Below are positions 10,816 to 19,164 of a stretch of DNA of 64,000 nucleotides, one piece after another. The position numbers and the translations under genes are program-made. Each line of letters begins with the position of its first letter. Positions within the stretch are counted from its first letter, which is position 1. The notes beneath the pieces are model-generated. The model had not been told where the DNA came from, did not search any database, and saw only the letters and a program-made list of their open reading frames with translations. This DNA is from Lysobacter enzymogenes (GTDB taxonomy: Bacteria; Pseudomonadota; Gammaproteobacteria; Xanthomonadales; Xanthomonadaceae), in assembly GCF_017355525.1 (NCBI RefSeq), contig NZ_CP067395.1, forward strand, positions 2,046,001 to 2,110,000. Reading direction: 5' to 3'.

Positions 10816-11082
10816 ATGCGTCCGACCAAGAGCAAGCTCGCTTTGATCGCCTTCGCCGCCGGCATGGTGCTGTCGCTGGGCGCCAGCGCGCTGCCCTACC
10901 CGAATCCCGGCGAAGGCTACATCCAGCACTACTATTCCGATGCGGCCCGCACCAACCTGGTCGGCGAACGCTCCTACGGCCATTGCGGCGAGGCCTTCGA
11001 CTGGGGCGAACACACCCGTTACTTCACCCTGACCAAGGTGGTGTGCGGCGACGGTTCGCCGCAGGTCCAGGTTCCCAACTAA
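10816..11082 (+). CDS. Small secreted protein (DUF6289-like)
   Basis: An 88-residue protein with a clear Sec signal peptide (about residues 1-25, ending GASALP) and a mature part of about 62 residues. The mature part includes YYSDAARTNLVGERSYGHCG and two Cys residues that could form a disulphide. Small secreted proteins of this shape are common in Lysobacter and Xanthomonas and are grouped as DUF6289; that assignment is from memory of the pattern. A good ribosome site (AAGGAG, 10803-10808) precedes the ATG by seven bases. The function is unknown. A 15-bp-arm hairpin follows. Confidence 0.75.
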   Translation: MRPTKSKLALIAFAAGMVLSLGASALPYPNPGEGYIQHYYSDAARTNLVGERSYGHCGEAFDWGEHTRYFTLTKVVCGDGSPQVQVPN

Positions 11083-11090
11083 GCGGCATC

Positions 11091-11123
11091 GCCGCGGGCC
11101 CGGCGCAGCGCCGGGCCCGCGGC
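11091..11123. terminator. Hairpin between convergent genes
   Basis: Perfect 15-bp arms (11091-11105 and 11109-11123, GCCGCGGGCCCGGCG and its complement) with a three-base loop. It lies between the convergent small secreted protein gene and the acetyltransferase gene. There is no T tract on either side, so termination efficiency is uncertain. Confidence 0.5.
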
Positions 11124-11133
11124 TCAGCTTCGC

Positions 11134-11643
11134 TCAGTCTTCGTCTTCGATGCCGAACGCGGCCGGATAACGCACCCGCCCGGCCTCGCCGCGCAACGCG
11201 CCGGCGACCAGTTCCAGCGCCATGAACGCCTCGCCCGCGAACGGCGACGCCAGCTTGGCCGCAAGCGCCGCGCTGAAGCCGAAGCGCGGGTAGTAGGCCG
11301 GATGGCCCAGCACGATGACCGCCTCGAACCTGTCCTGCGCCAACCGCGCCAAGCCTTCGCGCACCAGCGCCGAACCCACCCCGTCGTTCTGCCGGCGCGG
11401 ATCCACCGCCATCGGCGCCAACGCCACCGCGTCGACCTCGCGGCCGTCGACCTGGGTCGGCAACTCGGTGAACAGGATGTGGCCGACGACTTCGCCGGCT
11501 TCCACCGCCACCAGCGACAGCCGCACCGCACCGTCGGCGCGCAGCCGGTCGACCAGATCGGCCTCGTCGGCGCGCCCGAACGCGGCGCAGTTGAGCGCGT
11601 GCGTTTGCGCGCGCTGTTCGCGGGTTTCTTCCTCGATCCGCAT
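11134..11643 (-). CDS. yjhQ: GNAT acetyltransferase, YjhQ-like (putative antitoxin)
   Basis: A 169-residue N-acetyltransferase. The acetyl-CoA-binding segment is AVDPRRQNDGVGSALVREGL, preceded by VGHILFTEL and followed by VLGHPAYYPRFGFSAA, all typical of the YhbS/YjhQ branch. The start is set by a strong ribosome site (GGAGG, five bases before the ATG). An earlier ATG at 11700 would add 19 residues and start five bases after the upstream gene. It lies just downstream of a yjhX gene. In E. coli the YjhX-YjhQ pair has been described as a toxin and its acetyltransferase antitoxin, so the same pairing is likely here. Confidence 0.8.
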   Translation of the reverse strand: MRIEEETREQRAQTHALNCAAFGRADEADLVDRLRADGAVRLSLVAVEAGEVVGHILFTELPTQVDGREVDAVALAPMAVDPRRQNDGVGSALVREGLARLAQDRFEAVIVLGHPAYYPRFGFSAALAAKLASPFAGEAFMALELVAGALRGEAGRVRYPAAFGIEDED

Positions 11644-11705
11644 ATCGTCCTCCGGCCCGGCGCCGCGCAGCGCGGAGCCGAACATCAGCAAGCTCAGCAT
11701 CGTCG

Positions 11706-11966
11706 TCACCGGTTGTCGAGTTGGGGGCGCACGGTCTGCCGCCCCAGATGGCTGATGCGGTAAGGCTGTCCGTCGAGCGAACAGATCAGACCGCGCCGTT
11801 TGAGTTTCTTGAACACCGCCACGGTGCAGTCCGCCAGGCGCAGGCCGTCGCGGTTGTAGCAGTCCACGGCGAGGATGGCCGCGCTGTCGGCGGCACGGCG
11901 ATGCTGGATGCAGCCGCCTTGAGCCAACGCGTGCAAGACGCGCTGCTCGTACTTGGAAAGATTCAT
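11706..11966 (-). CDS. yjhX: YjhX-family protein (UPF0386, putative toxin)
   Basis: An 86-residue protein that matches YjhX along its whole length: [18 protein letters not shown], the block [24 protein letters not shown] and the ending QPYRI...PQLDNR. The fold is probably a small winged-helix. E. coli YjhX has been reported as the toxin of a pair with YjhQ. The start is fixed by homology; in-frame codons upstream have no family similarity. The acetyltransferase gene follows 62 bases later. The role in this organism is inferred from the pairing. Confidence 0.85.
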   Translation of the reverse strand: MNLSKYEQRVLHALAQGGCIQHRRAADSAAILAVDCYNRDGLRLADCTVAVFKKLKRRGLICSLDGQPYRISHLGRQTVRPQLDNR

Positions 11967-12238
11967 TTGGCAAGTCGGTAGTAGCCGAAACGAACGCGAC
12001 GGCGCGCACCCGCGTTGCGCGGATGGCGAACTGACTCGACGCGTTACCCACCTTCGTAGAAAACGAAGGTCAGCGGGTGGCCACAATCTCCGACATGCTT
12101 CCCTCTTTGGCCGCCGGTCGGCGGGAGTACGGGGAAGCGCACCCTAGTGGGCGCCGGCGCGCGTGTCAACCCGCGCCGGCGCGCGCGACCGCGCACGGAC
12201 CCGCTTGCGTCGCGCAAGGCGGGTCCGGCGGCCGCGGA

Positions 12239-13783
12239 TTACATCGTCTTGGCCAACGGCTTGCTGTGCTCGTGGTTGCTCTGCGTCTGCGTCTGCGAAG
12301 ACGACTGCGCGCTGTTCTCGGCGCTGAGGTTGGCGGCCTGGGTCTGGCCGGGCCGGAACACCTCCGCGCCCTGCGTCGAAACCGGCCCGGACACCATCAG
12401 CTGCGGGTACTGGAACAGCTTCACCAACTGCATCGCGGCGCGGTCCTTGCCCGGCCCGTCGCCCGGCGCGGTCGCCTCGTTGAGCATGCCGTAGAGCTTG
12501 TAGTTCCTGCTCTGGGTCGGATCGACGCTCTTTTCGTCCTTCAGGCCGTAAGCCGCCTTGTACAGGCCCAATTCGACGTTCGCCTTGAGCGCCTCGAGCG
12601 AATCGCCCTTCACGAACACGCGCCGGGCGGAGTCGTAGCTGTCCGTCTCGGTGCCGAACTTGCGGCTGAAGGTGCCCGGGGCCGGCGAACCTTCGGCGTA
12701 GCTGGCCAGGCCGTCGCTGCCCTCCATGCGCTTTTTGACTTCGTCGATGTTGCCGCCGTGGGTCGGCCGCACCGGATCGCGCAAGGTCAGCAGGCTCAGC
12801 CGTTGCACGCCGTCCGACGATTCGTTGACCAGCCTGGGCAGATTGAAGCTGAAGGACTGCGCGTCCTTGGCGATCGCCGAGCCGGTCACCTCCGGCGTCT
12901 CGCACAGGTAGCGGGTCGACGACAGCATCTGCTTCTGCATCTGCGGGTTGGTCGCCGGATACACGTTGAAGAACGCGAAATCGTGCGACTTCAGATACCT
13001 CGTGTTGTATTCGGAGGTATGCGAAACGCTGTCGGCCTGCGAGTTGTTGTTGGTCAGCGCCTTGGCGAAGTCCTGGACCGCGAGCCGGTCGGAGGTGGCC
13101 AGGATATGCCCCGAAATCGCCCGGTTGCTGGCGTGCGAAGCCATGCCCTGCTGATAGCGGTCGCCGACCTCGGCGACGAACGCGTCGATCTTCTTGCCGT
13201 AGCTGTCGCTCATGCCGGCGCCCGCGAGCTTTTCCTTGTACCCGGCGATCTCCTCGCGCATCTGCTTGAGGTTCGAACTCGAGATCGCTTCGAGCTTGCC
13301 GACCGCGCTCAGGGCGCCGAATCCTTCCTCCAACCGGGCCGGATGGCCGGCCAGCATCGGACTGGCCAACAGCGTCTGCGCATCGCGCTCCTGATCGTGC
13401 GGCCGCGCGTATCCGGCATACAGTTTTTCTTCGATCTTGCCGCGATCGAGCCCGCCCTTGATCTGGGTGCCGCGCATCAGCATGCCGGCCATCTTCGCCT
13501 GATTGTCGTCATTGAGCCTGTCCACGCCTTGCCCGATGCGGTCGAGCGCGCGCGACATGATTTCCTTCGCCCGCTCCTCGCCCACCTCCTTCGGCGGGAA
13601 GTTGAAGCCGACCGCGAGCTTGCCTTTGCTGCCGCACAGCTCGCGGTAATAGGCCTCGCCTTTCAACTCGGTGTTGAGCCATTTCACCGCCGCGTCGCTC
13701 TCCCTCTTGGCGGCCTTGACGCCGGAAAAGTAGAAGCCGTGCGCGCCGTCCAAAACGACTTTCAGCTGTTCGCCCGAACTCAC
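12239..13783 (-). CDS. Protein of unknown function, 514 residues
   Basis: A 514-residue soluble protein. The GTG start is backed by a strong ribosome site (AAGGAG, eight bases upstream). There is no signal peptide or membrane segment. The N-terminal 250 residues are helical and charged. The middle part (FAFFNVYPATNPQMQKQMLSS) and the later DSARRVFVKGDSLEALKANVE look folded, and the last 30 residues are Gln/Ser/Thr-rich and disordered. I recognise no domain. It has its own promoter region and no obvious operon partner. Absence of an N-terminal signal leaves both a cytoplasmic role and export by a specialised system possible, and neither can be shown. Confidence 0.7.
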   Translation of the reverse strand: MSSGEQLKVVLDGAHGFYFSGVKAAKRESDAAVKWLNTELKGEAYYRELCGSKGKLAVGFNFPPKEVGEERAKEIMSRALDRIGQGVDRLNDDNQAKMAGMLMRGTQIKGGLDRGKIEEKLYAGYARPHDQERDAQTLLASPMLAGHPARLEEGFGALSAVGKLEAISSSNLKQMREEIAGYKEKLAGAGMSDSYGKKIDAFVAEVGDRYQQGMASHASNRAISGHILATSDRLAVQDFAKALTNNNSQADSVSHTSEYNTRYLKSHDFAFFNVYPATNPQMQKQMLSSTRYLCETPEVTGSAIAKDAQSFSFNLPRLVNESSDGVQRLSLLTLRDPVRPTHGGNIDEVKKRMEGSDGLASYAEGSPAPGTFSRKFGTETDSYDSARRVFVKGDSLEALKANVELGLYKAAYGLKDEKSVDPTQSRNYKLYGMLNEATAPGDGPGKDRAAMQLVKLFQYPQLMVSGPVSTQGAEVFRPGQTQAANLSAENSAQSSSQTQTQSNHEHSKPLAKTM

Positions 13784-14045
13784 TGGACAATCTCCTTATT
13801 CGATATCGGCCTGAGCCTGACTCCGGCGCGAGCGCGAGCTGCGCCGAAGGACGAGAAAGATTAGCGAGCAACGGCGCGAGAGTGAGCCCGTCGCGCGCGA
13901 TCAGTGATGGGGGTCTCAGCCGAAGCGCAGGGACGCAAAACGCTTTGCCGAATGCGGCGATCGGATGCCGCCGTCCTCGCCGGCGGCGACGCGGATCGTC
14001 CTGGGTGCGTACGCGATGCCTATCGTGTCGAACGATCCGGCACGG

Positions 14046-15158
14046 TCACTTCGCGGTCGCGGCCGCGCTGCGCGCGGCACCCGAGCGCTTGTCGCCCAAC
14101 AGGCGCTTGGCGGGCTCTTCGATCAGGCGATAGGTCAGCAGCGACACCGCAAGCACCAGCGCGATGAAAGCCGGAAAGAACCAACGCTCGGCGACAGGCA
14201 GAGTCGCGCCGGTTTGCGCGGTCCACAGATGCAGCGCCAACATCAGCGGAAAATGGGTCAGGTAAATCGAATACGACATCTCGCCGAGCCGCACCATCGG
14301 CCCCAGCCTCAGTGCCGCGCGCACGGCGGCGCTACGCACTACCGCAAGAATCAGCGCCGGAAATGCGAGGTAGCAGGTCAGCATGTCGCCCAGATTCGAC
14401 CACTGTCCGCTGGCCAAGTACCAGCACACGCCCGCCATCAGCGCCACGGCCAGCAGATCCCACGGCCAGCGCGCGCCGGATCCGGGCCCGTTCTCGCCCA
14501 GCGCGCGATGCGCCCAGTGCAGCACCACGCCGAAAAAGAACCCCGCCGCGGTGCGGACCACATCGTTGTCGATCCATCCCAGCGCTTTGCTGGAGTTGAT
14601 CACCCCACGCGCCGCCATCGTCGCCAGCGCGGCCGCCAGCAGCAGCCAGATCAGGCCGCGCGCGATGTTCCTTGGCGCGGCGATGACCGCCAGGAACAGC
14701 AGGTTGACGAGGAACTCGGTCGAGATCGACCACGACGGCGCATTGAAAGAAAACCCTTGCTGCAGGCCAGAACTGTTCAGCAGCAGCAAGTTGAGGACGA
14801 AGTGATACCCGTCGTTGTACGCATACACGAACGGCGCCTGGCCGAGCGCGCTGAGTCGCCACTGCATCGCCGCGACCGCGCACAGCATCAGCAGGTGCAA
14901 GGGATAGATGCGGGCGATGCGGGCGCGCACATTGGCCGCGAAGCGCTGCGCGCGGTCGCCGGTCATGAACGCTCGCGCGAGCACGAAGCCCGACAGGACG
15001 AAGAAGAAGTCCACCATCAACATGCCGCGCCCGTAGAACGGCGCCAGCACCGCGCCGAACGGAGCGATGTGATAGGTGTGGACGTAATGCCAGCAGATCA
15101 CGCCCAGGGCTGCGATCGCACGCAGCGCATCCAGCTCATGGTATCGATGATGCTTCAC
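14046..15158 (-). CDS. Acyltransferase 3 family membrane protein
   Basis: A 370-residue integral membrane acyltransferase with about ten hydrophobic segments. The hallmarks are ELDALRAIAALGVICWHY near the N-terminus, where the family has its catalytic His, and FFFVLSGFVLARAF. The family O-acetylates or otherwise acylates sugars in surface polysaccharides, LPS or peptidoglycan. The GTG start with a purine-rich stretch upstream is chosen because the conserved region begins six residues later; a longer frame adds 33 unconvincing residues. It is an isolated gene with no sugar-metabolism neighbours, so the substrate is unknown. Confidence 0.88.
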   Translation of the reverse strand: MKHHRYHELDALRAIAALGVICWHYVHTYHIAPFGAVLAPFYGRGMLMVDFFFVLSGFVLARAFMTGDRAQRFAANVRARIARIYPLHLLMLCAVAAMQWRLSALGQAPFVYAYNDGYHFVLNLLLLNSSGLQQGFSFNAPSWSISTEFLVNLLFLAVIAAPRNIARGLIWLLLAAALATMAARGVINSSKALGWIDNDVVRTAAGFFFGVVLHWAHRALGENGPGSGARWPWDLLAVALMAGVCWYLASGQWSNLGDMLTCYLAFPALILAVVRSAAVRAALRLGPMVRLGEMSYSIYLTHFPLMLALHLWTAQTGATLPVAERWFFPAFIALVLAVSLLTYRLIEEPAKRLLGDKRSGAARSAAATAK

Positions 15159-15257
15159 GTAACCGCCCCGCCTGATCGCGATCGGATTCGCCGCGGCGCG
15201 TTCGACGAACGAGCGCCGCCGCACTCGGGCATCGACTCCTGCGCACGTCGTACGCAA

Positions 15258-15296
15258 TAAAACAAAGGGCCTAGCATCGCTGCTAAGCCCTTGTCG
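15258..15296 (-). terminator. Terminator of tRNA-Phe
   Basis: On the minus strand AAGGGCTTAGCA and TGCTAGGCCCTTT form a stem-loop followed by GTTTTATT, starting a few bases after the CCA end of tRNA-Phe. Confidence 0.75.
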
Positions 15297-15300
15297 AAAA

Positions 15301-15376
15301 TGGTGGCCGGGGAGGGAATTGAACCCCCGACACGGGGATTTTCAATCCCCTGCTCTACCAACTGAGCTACCCGGCC
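15301..15376 (-). tRNA. tRNA-Phe (GAA)
   Basis: A 76-base tRNA including an encoded CCA. The acceptor stem is GGCCGGG, the D arm TAGCTCAGTTGGTAGAGC and the anticodon loop TTGAAAA (anticodon GAA) closed by GGGGA/TCCCC. The T arm contains GTTCAATTC. A terminator follows. Confidence 0.97.
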
Positions 15377-15544
15377 ATTTCACGGGCAATCCGTGAGAGA
15401 GGCGGCATGATACGGAGGCTGGAGACGGATGGCAAGCCTCCCCTGCGCTGAATGCCGCAAGCCGCCGATGCGGCGGCCACGCGCGGCGGGCGCATGATGG
15501 CGGCGCAAGCCCCATCGGCGGCTGCGCCGCCAAAGGAAACCCTC

Positions 15545-16099
15545 ATGAAACCCTTGTTTCTGGACATTCCTCGTCTGCGCGCCGCCAAGCCGGGCCCGCG
15601 CTCGCCGGCTTCGCGCACGCACGCTGCGCACTCGCCCGTTGCGCGTCGTTGGATCGCGCCGCTGCTGGCCGCGGCGCTGTCCGCCGTCGTGCTGGCCGGT
15701 TGCGCCAGCACCGGTCCCAAGCTCGACGACGCCCAGCGTCTGGCGCTGTACCGCGAGCACGCCGGCGCGCCGGTCGACCGCTTCCAATACTTCGGCCGCC
15801 TCGACGGCTGGACGCCGCTCGGCGACAGCGCGCTGGCGGTATGGACCCGACCGAACCAGGCCTACTTGCTGGAACTGCAAGGCCGCTGCCAGGACCTCGA
15901 CTTCGCCCAGGCGATTTCGGTCAGCAACCAGATGGGCAGCGTGCACCGGCGCTTCGACAAGGTGATCGTGCTCGGCCAGCAGTCGATCAAGATCCCCTGC
16001 TTCATCGACCGCATCCTGCCGCTCGACGTCAAGGCGCTCAAACAGGCGCAGAAGGAAATGCGTTCGGCCGGGACCATGCCGGAAGATCCGAAGTCCTGA
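15545..16099 (+). CDS. DUF6491-like lipoprotein
   Basis: A 184-residue lipoprotein. An unusually long, basic N-terminus of about 35 residues precedes the hydrophobic segment and the lipobox LAGC (Cys53). The mature part has GRLDGWTPLGDSALAVWTRP, LDFAQAISVSN and a C-terminal CFIDRILPLDVKAL. This pattern is shared by Xanthomonad lipoproteins grouped as DUF6491; the name is recalled from the pattern and not searched. The start ATG has a clear AAAGGAAA ribosome site. If translation began downstream the signal peptide would be of normal length, but no good start codon is present there. The function is unknown. Confidence 0.75.
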   Translation: MKPLFLDIPRLRAAKPGPRSPASRTHAAHSPVARRWIAPLLAAALSAVVLAGCASTGPKLDDAQRLALYREHAGAPVDRFQYFGRLDGWTPLGDSALAVWTRPNQAYLLELQGRCQDLDFAQAISVSNQMGSVHRRFDKVIVLGQQSIKIPCFIDRILPLDVKALKQAQKEMRSAGTMPEDPKS

Positions 16100-16493
16100 G
16101 CGTCGCCGCCGCGCGCGTTCGCCGATGCGGCGCGCGCCGCTGCGCGGCCGGGCATCGCGGCCGCCGCCCGCACCGTCGCGGCGCAGCGCGCCCGGCCGGC
16201 GGGGCCGCCGCCGCAACGACCCGGTCCGCATTCTCCGCGTGACGCTTGTCAGAAAAATCCTACACGCCGCCGCGCCGTCGGCCTACTGCGCCGCCCCCGC
16301 GCCGGGCGCAATCTGTGCGGGCCCCGGCAGCACGGCCATGCGACGACACGGACGCCGCTCAGCAAAGGACGAGGCCGCCGCCTTGAGCAAGCGATGCTGC
16401 GGAGCTGGGGCCACTGAATAAAGCAGTTGGAGTTGGCGGCAATGCACGGCAAACAGGATGTTGCGCCGACGGTCGGGACGGCCGTTCGGTCGA
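16100..16493. other. Gene-free stretch
   Basis: About 390 bases without a credible gene. It is GC-rich with no consistent coding pattern, apart from antisense frames that do not hold up. A promoter for the small gene at 16522 should lie here, but I could not identify one. Confidence 0.4.
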
Positions 16494-16514
16494 TCCCGCG
16501 CAGGATGCGCGGGA
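16494..16514 (+). promoter_or_regulatory. Hairpin overlapping the ribosome binding site
   Basis: TCCCGCGC (16494-16501) pairs perfectly with GCGCGGGA (16507-16514) around a five-base loop. The 3' arm overlaps the GGGAGG ribosome site of the gene starting at 16522, so folding would hide it. This could be translational control or chance in GC-rich DNA. Confidence 0.4.
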
Positions 16515-16521
16515 GGCGTGC

Positions 16522-16914
16522 ATGAGGGCAGCGATCTGGGTCCAGGATTCGTTCCGCGCGCTGCCGCGCTATCTCCTCGTACTGACCGCCGTCTCGGCGC
16601 TGGCGCTGTTGGCCCGAGCGGCGGTCCCTTCTTTCGACGATGCGCGCGCCGCGCGCGCTGCCGCTTCGGCATCGTCGGCCTCGGCGCTGTCCGGTCCGGC
16701 ACCGCTGACTCCAGCATTGTCCGCTTCCACTTCCGTCTCTGCTCCCGTGTCCACGGCAGTCGCACCTTATCCGGCGCAGATCGCGGCTACTCCGATTCCG
16801 GCATTCGCCGCGCACGCCGGCCCGATAGCTGCGTTGCGCCCGGATTCGCACCTGCCGCCGGACTATCTCCGTTACGCCACCGCGACGCAGGCGCCGCTCG
16901 CCGAGACGCGTTAG
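16522..16914 (+). CDS. Small membrane-anchored or exported protein of unknown function
   Basis: A 130-residue protein with a hydrophobic segment at about residues 17-34 (RYLLVLTAVSALALLARAA). A long Ala/Ser/Pro-rich, low-complexity stretch follows to about residue 95, and then a short tail with HLPPDYLRYATATQ. A good GGGAGG ribosome site precedes the ATG. No family is recognised. The low-complexity centre suggests a stalk or linker in the periplasm. Confidence 0.5.
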   Translation: MRAAIWVQDSFRALPRYLLVLTAVSALALLARAAVPSFDDARAARAAASASSASALSGPAPLTPALSASTSVSAPVSTAVAPYPAQIAATPIPAFAAHAGPIAALRPDSHLPPDYLRYATATQAPLAETR

Positions 16915-17190
16915 CGGCCGCAGCGGCCGGCCTCTCGAACGGCCGCGACGGCGCCGCAATCGGTTGCGGCCGCTCGACTGCGCTTGCCACGCAAAGCAAT
17001 GCCCATTGAGCGCTTGCGCCAGCCGCGCATGGCCCGCTTAGCGCTTGCCTCCGCCGCGCAAAATCGTCCGCCGCTTCGCCAGCCTCGCCGCCCCTCTCGC
17101 GGTTTGGTCGCCCCGACGAACGCATCGCGTCCGCCTGCCGCGCCGACACCGGCACCGGCACTGGCACCGACACGCGATAACCACCCCATC
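16915..17190. other. Gene-free stretch downstream of the small exported protein
   Basis: Between the 130-residue protein and the protease terminator I see only frame artefacts. Counting the terminator and trailer, about 500 bases carry no gene. Confidence 0.4.
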
Positions 17191-17194
17191 GCCC

Positions 17195-17243
17195 ACAAAA
17201 AAAGACGGGTACCCGCATGTTCCCGGGCACCCGTTCATGACAA
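17195..17243 (-). terminator. Intrinsic terminator of the protease gene
   Basis: On the minus strand ACGGGTGCCCG and CGGGTACCCGT pair around a short loop and are followed by CTTTTTTT. It lies about 175 bases downstream of the protease stop codon. Confidence 0.75.
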
Positions 17244-17416
17244 GCACTGCACTGCGTCCAGTTCACTCGGAGAGACCGCCCGCAGCGCCGGGGACGCGGC
17301 GCCGCGGGCGAAGTGCGGGCGGGGTTCGCCACCCACCCGAACCCGACGCCGGACCGGGCCGCGCGCGCACCCGCCGCGCGCGGCCGGCCGGCAAAAACCC
17401 GGCCGACAACCTTGAG

Positions 17417-18808
17417 CTACCAGGCGTTGGCCACGCCGACCGCTTCGTACGCGTCGACATGGCCGCTGCCGACTTCGAAACGCTGCCTGCCCGCCATCGG
17501 ATTGGCGGTCTGGCTGAGGATCTGCTTGACCTCCAGCGGCTTCAGCGAAGGCTTGGCCTCGAGCAGCAGCGCGACGATGCCGGCGACGTGCGGCGTCGCC
17601 ATCGAAGTGCCGCTCATGTGGGTGTAGAACGCCGCGCGCAGGCCGAGCGAGGCGTCCTTCTGCGCGGCCAGCAGCGGCAGCGCGCCGGTCGGCGTGCGGG
17701 TCGAGACGATGTCGACGCCGGTGGCGACCAGGGTCGGCTCGTTGACGTAGGTCCAGCCCTGCCCGTCGGGCATGACGAAGCTGCCGCTCTCGCCGGGATT
17801 GCCGCGCGAGGAGAAGTCGGCGAGCGTGCCGTCCTTGTTGCCGGCGCCGACCGAGATCACCCACGGCGCCTGCGCGTACGGGTTGTGGGTGTTGGCGCCG
17901 GGGCCGTCGTTGCCGGCGGCGAACACGCTGACGATGCCGTTCTTGTAGGCCTCGTAGCTGGCCAGGTTGATCGGATCGGTCGGATCGAACGCGCCGGAGG
18001 TGCCCCAGGAATTGGAGATCACCCGGATCGGCGAGGCGAAGCTGTTCTTGTGCGCGATCGCGTAGTCGTAGCCGCCGACCGCGTCGAGGATCGAGATCAC
18101 CGCGCCGGAGCCGTAGCCGACCAGATCCGCGCCGGTCGCTACGCCGCGGTACAGGCCGCCGGACTGCGCGCCGCTGCCGCCGACGGTGCCGGCGCAATGG
18201 GTGCCGTGGCCGGAGCTGAGGTCGGTGTTGAGCTGGTTCTCCAGCACCGTCACCGGCAGGAAATCGAACAGCGAATGCAGGTTGGTCAGCGCCTGCACGT
18301 TCTGCACCACGCGCTGGCCGTACCTGAGATCGGCGTGGGTGGCGTCGATGCCCGAATCGTTGACCATCACCGCCACGCCGCGGCCGGTGAACGGCACGGT
18401 GCGGCCGAAATCGCCGGGATTGGCCTGTACCCGGTTGACCCCGGACAGCTCGCGCGCTTCCTGGTTGTAGTAGCGCAGCGGCCGGTTCAAGTGGATCGAC
18501 AGCACGTCGCCGCGCTGCGCCAGCGCGCGCACCTGCGCCGGCGTCGCCAGCGCGCCGGCGATCGGCAGCGCGCGCATGCTCACGCCCTGCTGGATGCCGA
18601 GCAGTTTCAGCGCCTGCACCTGAGCCGCGCGCAACGGGCCGGGTTGGTCGTAGGACACCACCACTTCCAGCGGCGCAGCGGCGTCGGCCGTGGCCAGGGC
18701 GCGTTCGAGCGCGGCGTCGAGGCGGGCGGCGGCGAGGCTGACGCCGCTGGCGGCCATGCCCAGGGCCAGCGCGGTCAGTTTGAGAAGGGTGCGGCGGTTG
18801 CGTTGCAT
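17417..18808 (-). CDS. Secreted subtilisin-like serine protease (S8)
   Basis: A 463-residue preproprotease. The signal peptide (about 1-28) carries RNRRTLLKL, a twin-arginine pattern close to the Tat consensus. An I9-type propeptide follows (about 45-115). The catalytic domain has Asp151 in VNDSGID, His201 in HGTHCAG, the oxyanion Asn region ISNSWGTSG and Ser402 in SGTSMATPH. There is no C-terminal extension, so the mature enzyme is compact and probably secreted. Members of this order secrete many such proteases. The start MQRNRR is chosen because the signal begins there; upstream in-frame sequence is non-coding. It is followed by its own terminator. Confidence 0.93.
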   Translation of the reverse strand: MQRNRRTLLKLTALALGMAASGVSLAAARLDAALERALATADAAAPLEVVVSYDQPGPLRAAQVQALKLLGIQQGVSMRALPIAGALATPAQVRALAQRGDVLSIHLNRPLRYYNQEARELSGVNRVQANPGDFGRTVPFTGRGVAVMVNDSGIDATHADLRYGQRVVQNVQALTNLHSLFDFLPVTVLENQLNTDLSSGHGTHCAGTVGGSGAQSGGLYRGVATGADLVGYGSGAVISILDAVGGYDYAIAHKNSFASPIRVISNSWGTSGAFDPTDPINLASYEAYKNGIVSVFAAGNDGPGANTHNPYAQAPWVISVGAGNKDGTLADFSSRGNPGESGSFVMPDGQGWTYVNEPTLVATGVDIVSTRTPTGALPLLAAQKDASLGLRAAFYTHMSGTSMATPHVAGIVALLLEAKPSLKPLEVKQILSQTANPMAGRQRFEVGSGHVDAYEAVGVANAW

Positions 18809-19164
18809 GTCGTGCGTACTCCCCTGGCGATCCCCCGGAACCGGGTGAGCCACCTTGGCCCGGCCGCGCGCGGCGGCGACATCCGGAAGACCGCCCAGCC
18901 GGCGTGGGGGAAAACCCCTACAGACCGGCGACCGCCGGCACAGTAGCCTCGGACCGGCAGCGCGCGCTCGCGGCGCCGGCGCGGACGCGGCGTACCGCGC
19001 GCGCCGGTTCATGCGGATGCGACGGCTTCCGGGTTACCGTCGCCACGGCCGGGCGCCGCAGCGGCCGCCAGATCCGATCGCCGACCGGATCCGGTTCGGC
19101 GCCACACGATCCAGACGCAACAGACGATGCACCGCCGCGACGACGCACAGGGACCAGCACGCCG
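18809..19164. other. Divergent intergenic region
   Basis: About 355 bases between the protease (minus) and the exported protein (plus), presumably holding both promoters. I see no clear -35/-10 pair and no coding sequence. Confidence 0.4.

Noticed and set aside
16249..16959. A 236-codon minus-strand gene overlapping the small exported protein
   Set aside because: Arg-rich, low-complexity product with no ribosome site; the plus-strand gene has a better start.
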